From assembly GCA_021927905.1 (NCBI GenBank), contig BLLK01000045.1, positions 1,240,001-1,304,000 on the forward strand: 64,000 nt of DNA, written 5' to 3'. The notes under the pieces were generated by a model. That model worked only from the letters and a program-made list of their open reading frames with translations. It made no database searches and had not been told where the DNA came from. Shown here in pieces: positions 1 to 10,110 of the stretch. The DNA is from Chaetoceros tenuissimus (lineage: Eukaryota > Bacillariophyta > Thalassiosirophyceae > Chaetocerotales > Chaetocerotaceae). Every line of letters starts with the position of its first letter. Within the stretch, counting starts at the first letter, position 1. The position numbers and the translations under genes are program-made.

Positions 1-118
1 ATTTCGACCAATCAACTGAGCGAAGTCTTTAAAGATCGCAGTTAGTTGTAACCATTTAATTTACGAACTGATTCAGCTTTAAGTATGCTTTATGTAGCTC
101 CTTTGAGAAGCAAATAAA

Positions 119-1597
119 TTAAAACTCACTGTCCATATTTGGAACCGGAGGGACCTCGTCTGCATTTCCTAATCCAGCTCCTGTATCTTCTACACTTCCA
201 CTGCTCTTAACCAAATAGATTAGCATACCCATTACGAACACAAACATTCCCAAAACACCAAATGCAAGAAGTTTTGCTTTTGAACTATTCTTGAATTCTT
301 GTAACCAGCCAATTGCTTTCAATACCCAACCAAGTTTTTTCTCGTCCATTCCTGCAAATGCATCAATTGTCTTTTGCAGTTGTTCATCACTCATGTTATC
401 AGCCATTGCAGGATTAGTTGATCTCAACATATCTTTCATCAATTGTGGATTTTCTTTCACCATTTTAAGCATATTTTTCAACTGTGCTGGATCTGCATTG
501 TTCAGCATATCCATTGGATTCGATGGCATCCCCCCAGCGGCTTGCTCCCCTGTTAAATTGCCATCTGCCGCCATTTTCTTCATTTTCTCAATGTCTTCTG
601 GTTTCATTCCCTTCATCTGTTCTTTCATTTGTTTCATCATATCTGGGTTATTTGCCATACTGTAGAAATTAAAGGAAAGAGTAAGTAATTATTACGCAAT
701 CAACGGTATGATACATAATCAAATCGCATTTTCCATCGCATTTTCCAAAACTTACGCTTCCATTTGATTGATAGCCATGTCAATTTGTTGATCATTCCAA
801 TTTGCCATCTGTGGATTCATAGACCTAATAGTGTCCTTATCCATACTCTTCATCATCTCAGCCTGTCTTTTCATTTGCTCAGGTGACATATCATTCACAT
901 TCATCTGCTGACCAGCAGCAGGTGCACCATTGTTCATACCACGCATTCCCTCTTTTTGAATCTTCTGCAATTCTTCAGGTGACATACCAGCAACTTGCTG
1001 CTTCATCTGATTAAACATGTCTGGATTATTCGCCATCATTTCCATCTGATTTGCAGCCATTGCAAGCTGAGCATCACTCATTCCTGCAAACTGAGGATTC
1101 ATTCTTCTTAATTGTGCAGGAGGCATGGTTCTCATCATACGAGCTTGTTGTCTCAACTGTTCTGGAGTCATGTTATCCATCATATTTCCTCCTCTTGCTC
1201 CACCAGCAGGTTTTGGAGCATTTGCTTCCTTTTCTTGTTGTGTGTACAAATATGCCGCAATGAGGACTTCATCACTATCATATTTGATTTTCAACATTTC
1301 CCGAAGTTGAGACTTGTCGTATCCAGTTACATTTGTAACTTCCTTGAGACTCAAGAGAGTTTTGATTTCAGAAATAGTAAGTGAATTCACAGTACGTGGT
1401 TCATATCTAAGATTGACAGGCTTGATACCAAGTCTTTTTCCGGATTGAATAAGTAGAACTTGCTGACGTTCATTTTCTAGTGAGGATTTTACAACGCCTA
1501 TTTTGCCATTGAATTCAGTCGCAGATAAATTTTGGAGAATCACTTTAGCTCCAACTGGGAATGTGGAAGGGGTAGTGCTTGGTTCTTCTGCGCTCAT
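119..1597 (-). CDS. Tail-anchored STI1-repeat cochaperone-like protein
   Basis: Two exons (1597-756 and 659-119) joined across a 96-nt intron with a GTAAGT donor and a CTACAG acceptor; the spliced codon is GCT and the product is 460 aa. Residues about 15-65 form a small SH3-like module (GAKVILQNL, then GKRLGIKPVNL). Next come two roughly 75-residue Met- and Gln-rich repeats of STI1/DP type, each with a PEQ(L/M)...MNPQ...MANNPDM pattern, then a third, diverged NP-containing helical segment. A single hydrophobic helix of about 20 residues close to the C-terminus, followed by a short acidic tail, indicates a tail anchor. STI1/DP modules in HOP/Sti1 and in plant OEP61-type receptors bind clients or Hsp70/90 partners, but no TPR domain is present here. 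A role as a membrane-bound chaperone adaptor is inference. The intron interrupts the second repeat. Confidence 0.75.
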
Positions 1598-2056
1598 GGT
1601 CTAAGGATATAAATGTATCTAAAATAAGTAAGACGGATGGGTGAGTTTATTGTATACGTATGCTTTTAGAAAGAAAGCTATTGTATTGAATGAAAATGCC
1701 GATTGGAATAGAAGCCAAAAGAAAAGAGCGAGATATGTGAAAGTGCTGAGCCATCAACGGCACTCTACGCACTTAGCGCGCCAGGATGTCATTCTTTATT
1801 TCACCATCCATCCACAATAAATTAATAAGAAAGAGAAGGGAAGAGAGAAAGCAGAATCATATCTCTAGGCCATTTTTAGAAAGACATTGGGCTTCTCATA
1901 TCTTCATTTTTCGCATCTTTCAATAATGTTGATTCCTCATTCCTCTTCATTACAATATACGAACACCTTTTTAGAGTACCTTCCTACTGAATTCCATCTT
2001 GCTTCATAATTAACCTCGGAGTTGATACGATTAGAGATTACTGAAACATAGTCACC
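1598..2056. other. Divergent promoter region
   Basis: Non-coding gap between two divergently transcribed genes. It is AT-rich, with a purine-rich tract around 1830-1850 and an isolated GGCGCGCC-like GC patch near 1777-1785. I see no conserved RNA or repeat. Confidence 0.5.
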
Positions 2057-3331
2057 ATGGACAATACGAATGAACACACTCCTCTCAAGGCGTCCTCTGG
2101 TATTCCTGCTGCAGAAAACAATGTTCACAGCAACTATAGAAAGATTACTGGAAACCTTCCTACTAAAATATATTTTGCAAGTGGAATCATGTTACTAGTT
2201 GCAATTACTGCAATTGCAATCAACCCACGTCTCAATGAAGACTCTCTAATGTCGATCTATCCAATGGAAGGTAAAAAATTGCACAAGAAGTGCAAAGCCA
2301 ATCCAAATTACTCAAAGGAGACTCTCAAGACAGCCTATGAGATGCCTTTTGCTGCACTATTTGAAGATACAAGAGGAGAGAAAAGGTTTGAAGCATCTAG
2401 TGTGACGAACGTCAATGGCACCTTTTATGCAATCTGTGATAACTCTTGGTCTATTTCAAAATTTGCTTCATCCCTTGCTGCATTTTCAGAGCAGAATACC
2501 ATGATAGGAGATCCAAACCGAGAGGATGAAGATTCAGGATATGAAGCAATCTTCCATCATAGTGACGTCTTTTATGTAATTAGAGAGTCTGTGAAACATA
2601 CCAACGAGACAGAAGGTGAATCTTGTTATCATGCAATCATTGAAGAACTTATCGTCAACCCAGATGGTGATGATTATAAAATTAAAGATCAATGTCGATG
2701 TGAATATGAGTTTGAAGGCGATAGGTAGGCCAATTATTTCATCCTATGCACATTATATGTTCGACCCTTGATACTAACAAAATATATAATTATCGGATTG
2801 CGTAGCAAAGGGTTTGAAGGCGGCTTCGGGATGGAAGGCGTTGATGGTAACTTTTATGTCTTTGGTCTTTGTGAAGGGAATTTCTGCTCTGAAGAATTCA
2901 AGTTTGATAAAGGTAATGGAAAAGTAATTTTGATGAAGAAGAACGAGACGAAATGTCTCTGGGAAACTGTGAAAACCATTGACATTCCTTCCACTGCAAA
3001 CTTTCGCGACTATTCTGATATTTCAATTCGTCCAAACGGTAAGGTTGCAATCACTACCCAGGAAGATTCAGCACTTTGGCTTGGCCAAATGGTGGGAGTT
3101 CAAGATGGTAAAGTTGATCCTGAGATAATTTCATTTGACGATGATGTGCACGAGATATACTACTTTCCAAAGGCAGATACTTGCGACACTGTGTACTGTA
3201 ATGTCGAAGGAATTACTTTTATCAATGATGAAATGCTAATGGCTGTGTCTGATAAAATGAAAAGCAAGGGTAGACAGCCATTTCAGTGCCTCGAAAAGGA
3301 TCAATCCATTCATGCATTTGTTCTTCCATAA
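2057..3331 (+). CDS. Type II membrane protein with phytase/SdiA-like propeller
   Basis: Two exons (2057-2724 and 2806-3331) give a 397-aa protein. The 81-nt intron has donor GTAGGC, acceptor CGTAG and a perfect TACTAAC branch site at 2772-2778. A single membrane helix near residues 37-56 (IYFASGIMLLVAITAIAI) follows a short cytosolic head, so the remainder should face the lumen or outside. The body has paired motifs (FEASSVTNVNGTFYAICDN, SGYEAIFH and near the end VEGITFINDEMLMAVSD) that resemble the repeated strands of phytase-like or SdiA-regulated beta-propellers. Cysteines are frequent, which fits a secretory location. The fold is a motif-level guess and the substrate is unknown. Confidence 0.6.
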
Positions 3332-3420
3332 ATTTCGAAAACTCATATTGAGTCTAGAAAATAGTGAAGATACCCATTCATCTGCAAAACTTCATCAATA
3401 AATTTACATCGTAAATGAGA

Positions 3421-3993
3421 TTATATTTGATCTTCTACAAGGATTGCACATGCTATTCTTCTGTCTTCTCCATTCAGCACATTAAACGTTCCCATAGCAT
3501 TCATGATATCCATCTGTTCAACTACAATATGTCTTTTCAGCATCTCATTCTTGATGCGATTTAATTCACGAGGTGGTAGAGGGGTGTCACAGCCAATAAA
3601 GAGAAATTCCACTGACGGTTTACTAAGTAGCACCATACTTAGACTTTCCAATGTAACTTCTTTGATAGTTTGTGGCTTCCATAAAAAACAAGCATGGGGA
3701 AACGCGATTATCGAGCCATTCATAAGCAATGTCCCAGTTCTGATTTCATCATCATCCTCTGGAGGAGCAGTAAAGTCAATCATCCCATGTACATCAATTC
3801 CAGTTTGTTTGTAGTAAGAGTCTAGTACAATCTTCCGTTTTGCTCCAAATGCGAGTGACTCAGCTAGTAAGTCCTGTCCTCTACTAATTGAACTGAAAGC
3901 CTGTCGCTGCAATAGTCGATTTGCAAACTTCTTGCATGAATTATCAATTGATAGCCTCATGCATCTTACTGCCGCCTTCTGGATTACACTCAT
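3421..3993 (-). CDS. NDUFAF3: Mitochondrial complex I assembly factor 3 (Mth938-domain)
   Basis: A 190-aa single-exon protein. The first 40 residues are basic and Ser/Arg-rich without acids, as in a mitochondrial transit peptide. The remainder matches the Mth938/DUF498 fold: IDVHGMIDF, then LLMNGSIIAFPHACFLW, then the signature segment VEFLFIGCDTPLPP, ending in a helix-strand unit with NVLNGEDRRIACAILVE. NDUFAF3 acts with NDUFAF4 in early assembly of the complex I Q-module in the matrix. The length is normal for the family and nothing looks truncated. The gene converges with the upstream propeller gene, leaving an 89-nt spacer. Confidence 0.85.
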   Translation of the reverse strand: MSVIQKAAVRCMRLSIDNSCKKFANRLLQRQAFSSISRGQDLLAESLAFGAKRKIVLDSYYKQTGIDVHGMIDFTAPPEDDDEIRTGTLLMNGSIIAFPHACFLWKPQTIKEVTLESLSMVLLSKPSVEFLFIGCDTPLPPRELNRIKNEMLKRHIVVEQMDIMNAMGTFNVLNGEDRRIACAILVEDQI

Positions 3994-4351
3994 ATTTTGA
4001 AGTATTTTCTATAACTTATGAGTCTGTTTTAATATGCTTTTGTTGCTTTTCGATGAGAGGAGATGAGAAAAAGAAAGAAAGATGAGTGCGCGTACGTACA
4101 AGATATACTGCAAGACCACACATGGCACAAAAACCACAAAAAAGCATCGGAAATTGTATCTTTCTTTGATTGCATTTGCATTATCCTATCTCCATCCATC
4201 AAGGTAGTCAATACTGATACGTAGTTCCTTTGATTTATCTTTCTTTTTCTCAGATACGACGAGCCTTTTAGCTAGAGAAAAAGCTAGGGAAGATAGGGTG
4301 CACAGCTAATCACGACACTGTACAAATAAGCTTTGACTATTACTAATTAGA
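3994..4351. other. Divergent promoter region
   Basis: 358 nt between NDUFAF3 and a large plus-strand gene. The segment has A/G-rich runs near 4055-4085 and no recognisable RNA gene or repeat. Short open frames in it have no family resemblance. Confidence 0.5.
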
Positions 4352-7300
4352 ATGTCGGTTTCTTCCAATAATGACTATATACCATGGCAGTATAACTGGA
4401 AACGACCGAGAATCACGCCTACAAAGTCAAGTATAAATCATAGCAAAGAGCTTCATGATAAGATACCCATCAATACTTCATCTGCTAGACTTACAAGTGA
4501 AGAAGCGAGTATACTTTTACTAAATTGCAGTACTTCGGAAGATGAAGAAAATGAAAGAATTCGCATGAAATGGGAAGATCTAGAAAGTGAATCAGAAGAT
4601 GAAAATGGCGATAGCAAGTTGGAACCAAAAAATGAAATTTGTGATGAGTACATTGTAACAGTTACTACTTTTGCTTCAAAGTCATTCATAAAGTTGTTGC
4701 AAGCTCATAGTGCACCATCAGAAAAAGTTATAGTTCCAGGTGATACAATATTGTTGGAAGTTATTCGAGATTCTCATCGTCTTTCAGATATTGATGATTT
4801 GACGCAAGAATTAGATGAGAATGAAGTTGATGTCATTATGAGTAAAATCTTGTACTGGCCGTCATCTGCTTTGGTAGACCCAACTCTTAGCAACCCAGAA
4901 GAACACGAATTCAGAGTAAATTTTGAGGATGAGAGGAAAACAAATGGACCATTGAAAATATGGGAGTCTGTACAGGATGTACTCAAGCTCCCCAAGTCAG
5001 TTGCAAACATGTCTGAGGAAGAAAAGGAATCTTTTTATCAGAGGCAAGCAGAGAAGAAATTCAAGAGTGCAAAGGCAAAAATTGGAGTTACAAACGTCCT
5101 CTTGTGTCGACAGGCATCTAGTACACAGCTGCGACATCTTGAAATTGATGAGATCATGGATGTGCTCGATAGGCTATCTCTAAACCTAGGTTTAGAAATT
5201 GATCATGACTTATTGGCTACAAAAATAGAAACTAATGCACCTCCTGAGACATTTGTAGATGTCTCTCAAGATCTTATACTAACTTGTCTGAGCAATGATG
5301 GCAAAGTTCAAATATTTTCCGTATTAGATTTGTTGATTGCGGAGAAGTCCGAAAATGATCATCGAGATGAATTGGGTGGAAGTGACAAGAAGCTTCAATC
5401 AGAAGAAGACTTCATTAACAGCTTTGAAACTCTTATTTTGGGGCATTCATTGAAAAAGTCTCTGGAAAAAACTTTTTTGCCCCTTAGTCGGCCAAAATAT
5501 ACATTGGAGCTATCTGTTGTGAAGATCAAAGGTCGGATCGTCGATGACGAAGAAAAAGAAGTAGAAGAGATGCAAATGGAGGACAACAAGACATTTGATC
5601 ATCGCATGAAGAAAATAAAAGAGTTTGGAGTAGACATGAAAGAATTTCGTCCTCATTTAGATTTTTCTCTTCTAGACTCGAACATTGAGTCAAGCACTGT
5701 CCATGATAGAACATTCAATAACATACCCTCTATTTGCACCTTTGCACATGGTTTCATTGTTGTTGGTGGTTCCGGGATTAGAAAACGCCGTACACAAGTG
5801 CAAAAACAAGTCGGTGAAGATACAAAGAAGGTTTGGAAAAATATTTCCCTAGGTGGTGGTTTCATATCGCTCATATCAACTTATCACTGTACCGAAACAA
5901 AAACGATTTTTTTACCATTTTCACCTAGAATGATTTATCCTGTAAGGTGGAACTCAATGGATTTGATAATCGTCTTGGGAAAAAATGCTAATGAGTGCAT
6001 GACCATTCGGTCTGATGCTTCATCATATGTAAATTCTTTATCACAGTCAAAACTTGATGATGAGAAGGAGTTGAGAAATCGGAACTTTGATTTTGTTCGA
6101 AAATTCGTACCTCTCAAAATTTGCTTCGATGACCTCGATGATCAAAATAGCTTCCCCGTTAGTATTGGCTCAATGTCATCAACGTCTCCATCGATATTGA
6201 TGTGTACATTGGATCATGATGAGGTCCTGTTCAGAAGATTTGAATTCAATTCCTTCTCAAGTCTCCCGAATTCTTCGTCAATAATAGGTAACAATAGAGA
6301 TTCTAATACAAATCCTCGAGTCATCGGAAAGTATTGTATCTCATCAAGATCATTGAAGTCTCAATTCATGTCATTAAATCTGTCCTCATACTACGAAAAT
6401 CCATCGCCAGATATTTTAGATGATTTCACATTAAAGTTAAATTACGACAGCCTTCGATGCTTAAGTGGAAATGGATGGATGCTTGTAACTTGCCAAATGA
6501 ATCAGCAAATGCATCTTTTTTGCTCATCTTTATATGGTGCTACGGATGATGATGGAGCTTATTACGAAGGAATTGGTGTTTTAAACAATGAGAACTACGC
6601 TATCACTGATAAAATTCAAAACTTTGATTTTGTGATTCCAATTAGGCCATCACCACAGAGGCAGACTGTTGATCAAGGGACGAGTTGCCAATCATCGGAG
6701 CAAATAGTGGTATGTTCTGGTCGTTTAGACCCTTTCAATACCTTCACAGTCTCAATGAGAAGGAAAGCAATATATTACAGTCATACAACAAGGTACAAGG
6801 ATGTAATTGCATGGCTATTTGACAAGAAAGATTTTATCACAGCTACAGTGATTGCATTAAAACTTTTAGGTGACTTTGAAACCATTTATGATCTAGAGGG
6901 TGTTTTCTCTGTGAAGAATGGACAAGGCTGGCTCGATGGCATTACTGAGCAAAGTCTTCAACAAGATGATCACGTTTACAACAGCAGAAGAAGCAGGACT
7001 TCAGAGTCACTGAGCACAGCAGTATCTTATCGTGAATCGGCGAGGCGAAGGACGCAGGTTCATCTTTCCAACCTTGCGGTAAAATCTATGATTAATGGAG
7101 GCTCAAGCTTAGCACATGCTCTCGAGAAATTTTTAGGACGAAATGAGCATTATGACTCTGTAATATCATGCTCTCTACTTGTGAATGAAATTACAAAAAC
7201 AATTGAAAACTTTCGTACAATAGATTTGTCACATTTAGCTACCTACTCCTACGATCCAATGGAATCGGAGAATCATGCACTTTGGCCGATTCAGTGTCTG

Positions 7301-8665
7301 TTGAGAATAGCTGTTAGTCGAGATTGTATGCAATCTGCATTGGGTCTACTTAATGACTCAATCCCAGAGGAACTACGCCATAGATGTGAAACAGAGGATG
7401 AGAATTCACCAAGATCTTCCTTAATGCTCTCAAAGTCAATAATAAGCATGATTCTTGCTTCTTCAGATATCGCAGGCAGCGTACTCATGGATTTACATGA
7501 GAAAGAAACAGGTTTACGGTTTTGGGAATCACTGGATGAACCAACCAAGTTATCCTTGAGTATTTTACATGTGCAAGGTCGTTATCCATTCTTGAGAGAA
7601 AAAGATGTAAGAGATTGGGCTGTCAAAATTCTGCACTCTGTTACTGATATGGGAGAGAGAGATAACAAAAATGAGGAAGATCTAAAATCTGTTCCTACAG
7701 AGTGGCTTCGAGAAATCTGTACAGGTGTGTTAAGCAATGCAGGTTGCGATTTGTCTCAAACAATTTTATTTACACCCGCGCTATTGGTTGATGGTATTTG
7801 CGTATCCGAGAAAACGAATACATTTGTATACCAACAATTGAAGGAAGAAGAAGAAGATTTATATGATTACTTAACAGCAGCTCCAGGTTGTGGAGGTATT
7901 GATTTCGACCTTATTATTCCATCCTTTCTGATTCTGGAAGATCGGAATGCACATTGGATATCAAACGAAAAAGTTCCTACACAAGCAATACTTAATATAG
8001 TCTGTGATCTTGCAGGGAGACATTCAACGGAGGAGCCGAAATTTCCTTTTGATTCTAAATCTGTTATGAAGCAATGTGTTCGAATGAACAATGCACAGTC
8101 TGGAGCAAATTTAATTGGAGGGCAAGATGGTCTTTTACTCAAGTGCGCTTACATACTTTCGACAGAGTTTTCACTTTCCATGAAAGATGCAGAGATGATT
8201 CTACGGCGTCCATTTGAAAAGAAGCCACCCGATGGAAACGAGACTTTTATGTCTTCTTTTGAGTTGACTGATACTCACAAGACTTTGATCTTTGAACTAG
8301 AAAAGTATTGTCTTCGTGCAAAGAAATTTGGAGACTTCTACAAAGATGAAACTTGTGGATTTATTAACCCAGTTTTCGCAGGGAGATTATGCCTGCGTAC
8401 TTGGCTAGAATTAGGCAAGAAATACCCTTCCAGTCTATCTTGGCTTCAATGTTGGCTTGCAGATAGGCTGAATATAGGAGGTGACGTCCCAGCTAATCGT
8501 CTTCCATCTGCAGCAATTGTAAGATCTCTTTTATGGAATAGTTCAAAGGAAGATGAAAGTGAAGCTTTAGCAGTTTCATTTGGTTTCGATTTAAACTTTT
8601 TGGTGCAGCTGACTAAGAATCCATTGGGTCTTTTGGAGAGTGTTGAGCCAAATATATACCAATAG
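4352..8665 (+). CDS. Large unidentified protein, propeller plus helical-solenoid like
   Basis: An uninterrupted 1437-codon frame. I do not recognise the family. The first 110 residues are acidic and low in complexity. Roughly residues 110-780 alternate short hydrophobic strands with loops (for example ICTFAHGFIVVGGSG and SLRCLSGNGWMLVTCQM), as in beta-propellers. From about 800 onward the predicted character becomes helical (DVIAWLFDKKDFITATVIAL, then many amphipathic helices), as in alpha-solenoid scaffolds. Propeller-then-solenoid is the layout of coat, tether and nuclear-pore scaffold proteins, so a membrane-trafficking or pore role is possible but unproven. There is no signal peptide or membrane span. 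Codon use resembles the neighbours and there is no sign of transfer. Confidence 0.6.
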   Translation: MSVSSNNDYIPWQYNWKRPRITPTKSSINHSKELHDKIPINTSSARLTSEEASILLLNCSTSEDEENERIRMKWEDLESESEDENGDSKLEPKNEICDEYIVTVTTFASKSFIKLLQAHSAPSEKVIVPGDTILLEVIRDSHRLSDIDDLTQELDENEVDVIMSKILYWPSSALVDPTLSNPEEHEFRVNFEDERKTNGPLKIWESVQDVLKLPKSVANMSEEEKESFYQRQAEKKFKSAKAKIGVTNVLLCRQASSTQLRHLEIDEIMDVLDRLSLNLGLEIDHDLLATKIETNAPPETFVDVSQDLILTCLSNDGKVQIFSVLDLLIAEKSENDHRDELGGSDKKLQSEEDFINSFETLILGHSLKKSLEKTFLPLSRPKYTLELSVVKIKGRIVDDEEKEVEEMQMEDNKTFDHRMKKIKEFGVDMKEFRPHLDFSLLDSNIESSTVHDRTFNNIPSICTFAHGFIVVGGSGIRKRRTQVQKQVGEDTKKVWKNISLGGGFISLISTYHCTETKTIFLPFSPRMIYPVRWNSMDLIIVLGKNANECMTIRSDASSYVNSLSQSKLDDEKELRNRNFDFVRKFVPLKICFDDLDDQNSFPVSIGSMSSTSPSILMCTLDHDEVLFRRFEFNSFSSLPNSSSIIGNNRDSNTNPRVIGKYCISSRSLKSQFMSLNLSSYYENPSPDILDDFTLKLNYDSLRCLSGNGWMLVTCQMNQQMHLFCSSLYGATDDDGAYYEGIGVLNNENYAITDKIQNFDFVIPIRPSPQRQTVDQGTSCQSSEQIVVCSGRLDPFNTFTVSMRRKAIYYSHTTRYKDVIAWLFDKKDFITATVIALKLLGDFETIYDLEGVFSVKNGQGWLDGITEQSLQQDDHVYNSRRSRTSESLSTAVSYRESARRRTQVHLSNLAVKSMINGGSSLAHALEKFLGRNEHYDSVISCSLLVNEITKTIENFRTIDLSHLATYSYDPMESENHALWPIQCLLRIAVSRDCMQSALGLLNDSIPEELRHRCETEDENSPRSSLMLSKSIISMILASSDIAGSVLMDLHEKETGLRFWESLDEPTKLSLSILHVQGRYPFLREKDVRDWAVKILHSVTDMGERDNKNEEDLKSVPTEWLREICTGVLSNAGCDLSQTILFTPALLVDGICVSEKTNTFVYQQLKEEEEDLYDYLTAAPGCGGIDFDLIIPSFLILEDRNAHWISNEKVPTQAILNIVCDLAGRHSTEEPKFPFDSKSVMKQCVRMNNAQSGANLIGGQDGLLLKCAYILSTEFSLSMKDAEMILRRPFEKKPPDGNETFMSSFELTDTHKTLIFELEKYCLRAKKFGDFYKDETCGFINPVFAGRLCLRTWLELGKKYPSSLSWLQCWLADRLNIGGDVPANRLPSAAIVRSLLWNSSKEDESEALAVSFGFDLNFLVQLTKNPLGLLESVEPNIYQ

Positions 8666-8894
8666 ATATCTAATTATTGAATATAATTTCTCACTAATAC
8701 TCTTAAAATATCTAAAGAAAAACACGAAATGGACTTTCACAAAAAGGCATATTTTGTCCTTTTGGTCTGTCTGTCTGTCTGACTTCCACGAAGACCACAG
8801 ATCCAATGATGTCCAATACAAAAAATGAAAACATTTTGATCACAACAACACATTACTTTTGTCCCTTATTCCCCTACACCTGTGTAACACGAGT

Positions 8895-10016
8895 ATGCGA
8901 TTCTTCATTTTCATAATATTTGCCTGTTGTGTCAGCTATGTTGATAGTTTTGCGTCATCTATATCAGAAAATAAAAGTTTGAGGGTTGGAGTGTTCCAAG
9001 CTCCATTACCACGCAGAGACAACAATCCGATAAGTGTCTTGAAACAAGTAGCTGAGTCATTACGGGTGGCATCAATTTCTCAGACAGATTTTGTTCTTTT
9101 TCCAGAATTGTTTCTTAGTGGATTGAAAGAAACAAAGAGTTTTGATAGAGAGTGCTATGAATTGAATATCATCGGAAATATATGCGAAGAGCTCAATGTG
9201 GCATGTGCTATTGGATACTCCGAGAAGAAATTAAATGAAGAGAAAACAGAGATGTTTGGAAGCCCGACTACTAAGAAAAAGAATCCTGGTGTCGAAAGCT
9301 TTAACTCTGTTGCTGTTTTCAATGCAGATGGTACTAGAGCTGCAAATTTTAGATGTACATGTGCATCCAGTGATTTTCTGGATGCACACCCATTTGTTGA
9401 GGTGTTTCCCATAACTCTACGATTGCCTTCACGAAAGAATGACGAAAGAAAGGAGCGAAATGTAAAAATTGGTATGGCAATCGGGAAAGAGATTTGGATA
9501 AATGAGCATCTTCGGCATTTGAAAAGGAGCGGTGCAGAACTTCTTCTTTCATCCTGTGCATTTTTCCAGACAGATCTAGATGAAGAAGGTCCAATCTTTC
9601 CCTTAGAGTCAGGCATACATCAAGTGCGAGCAATTGAGAATCATATCCCTGTTGTTTATTCAAATTATGTCGGATCGGATGACGAAAAGCAATTTTCTGG
9701 TTTATCTGCAATTGTCGACCAATCAGGTAATTTCCTTGTCGAAGCTCCTGAAAGTGAAGATGGTGACATGCGTGATTGTGGATATCTTCTACCTTGTGAA
9801 TATGGAACACTACTGGCTGCGGATATTACCCTGGATAGCACAGTCGACACGAATGGACTAGTTTCGTCGTCAGACCTTTGGACGGTTCAACCGAGGAGTT
9901 TGTTTGAGAATGACAATACAGACAAACAAGCTGATGAAAAGCGAAGTACAGGTTTTCATAATAGCAAGCAAAACAGAAGAAGCGTCAAAACAAAAAAGAA
10001 AAAAGGCAAGAAATAA
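8895..10016 (+). CDS. Organelle-targeted nitrilase-fold protein lacking catalytic Cys/Lys
   Basis: The start is set at the ATG opening a clear signal peptide (MRFFIFIIFACCVSYVDS); the upstream extension has no ATG. The predicted cleavage just before Phe (VDS|FAS) resembles the diatom plastid motif. Residues about 28-330 follow the carbon-nitrogen hydrolase fold: start strand LRVGVFQAPL, the Glu loop FVLFPELFLSG (Glu71), and the region GMAIGKEIWINEHLRHL, which aligns with the family's ICYDxxFPE nucleophile elbow. At that elbow the expected Cys is Gly197, and around the expected Lys the sequence is RCTCASS. Two of the three catalytic residues therefore appear lost, suggesting a non-hydrolytic role. 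The C-terminal 35 residues are Lys/Arg-rich. Confidence 0.75.
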   Translation: MRFFIFIIFACCVSYVDSFASSISENKSLRVGVFQAPLPRRDNNPISVLKQVAESLRVASISQTDFVLFPELFLSGLKETKSFDRECYELNIIGNICEELNVACAIGYSEKKLNEEKTEMFGSPTTKKKNPGVESFNSVAVFNADGTRAANFRCTCASSDFLDAHPFVEVFPITLRLPSRKNDERKERNVKIGMAIGKEIWINEHLRHLKRSGAELLLSSCAFFQTDLDEEGPIFPLESGIHQVRAIENHIPVVYSNYVGSDDEKQFSGLSAIVDQSGNFLVEAPESEDGDMRDCGYLLPCEYGTLLAADITLDSTVDTNGLVSSSDLWTVQPRSLFENDNTDKQADEKRSTGFHNSKQNRRSVKTKKKKGKK

Positions 10017-10110
10017 TAGATATAAAATTATCGAACGTAACGTAGAAAGCTAATATTCCTTCAATTTATGTTTTCTTGGTGTGATAATATGATAATGCGA
10101 TCAGGACATC

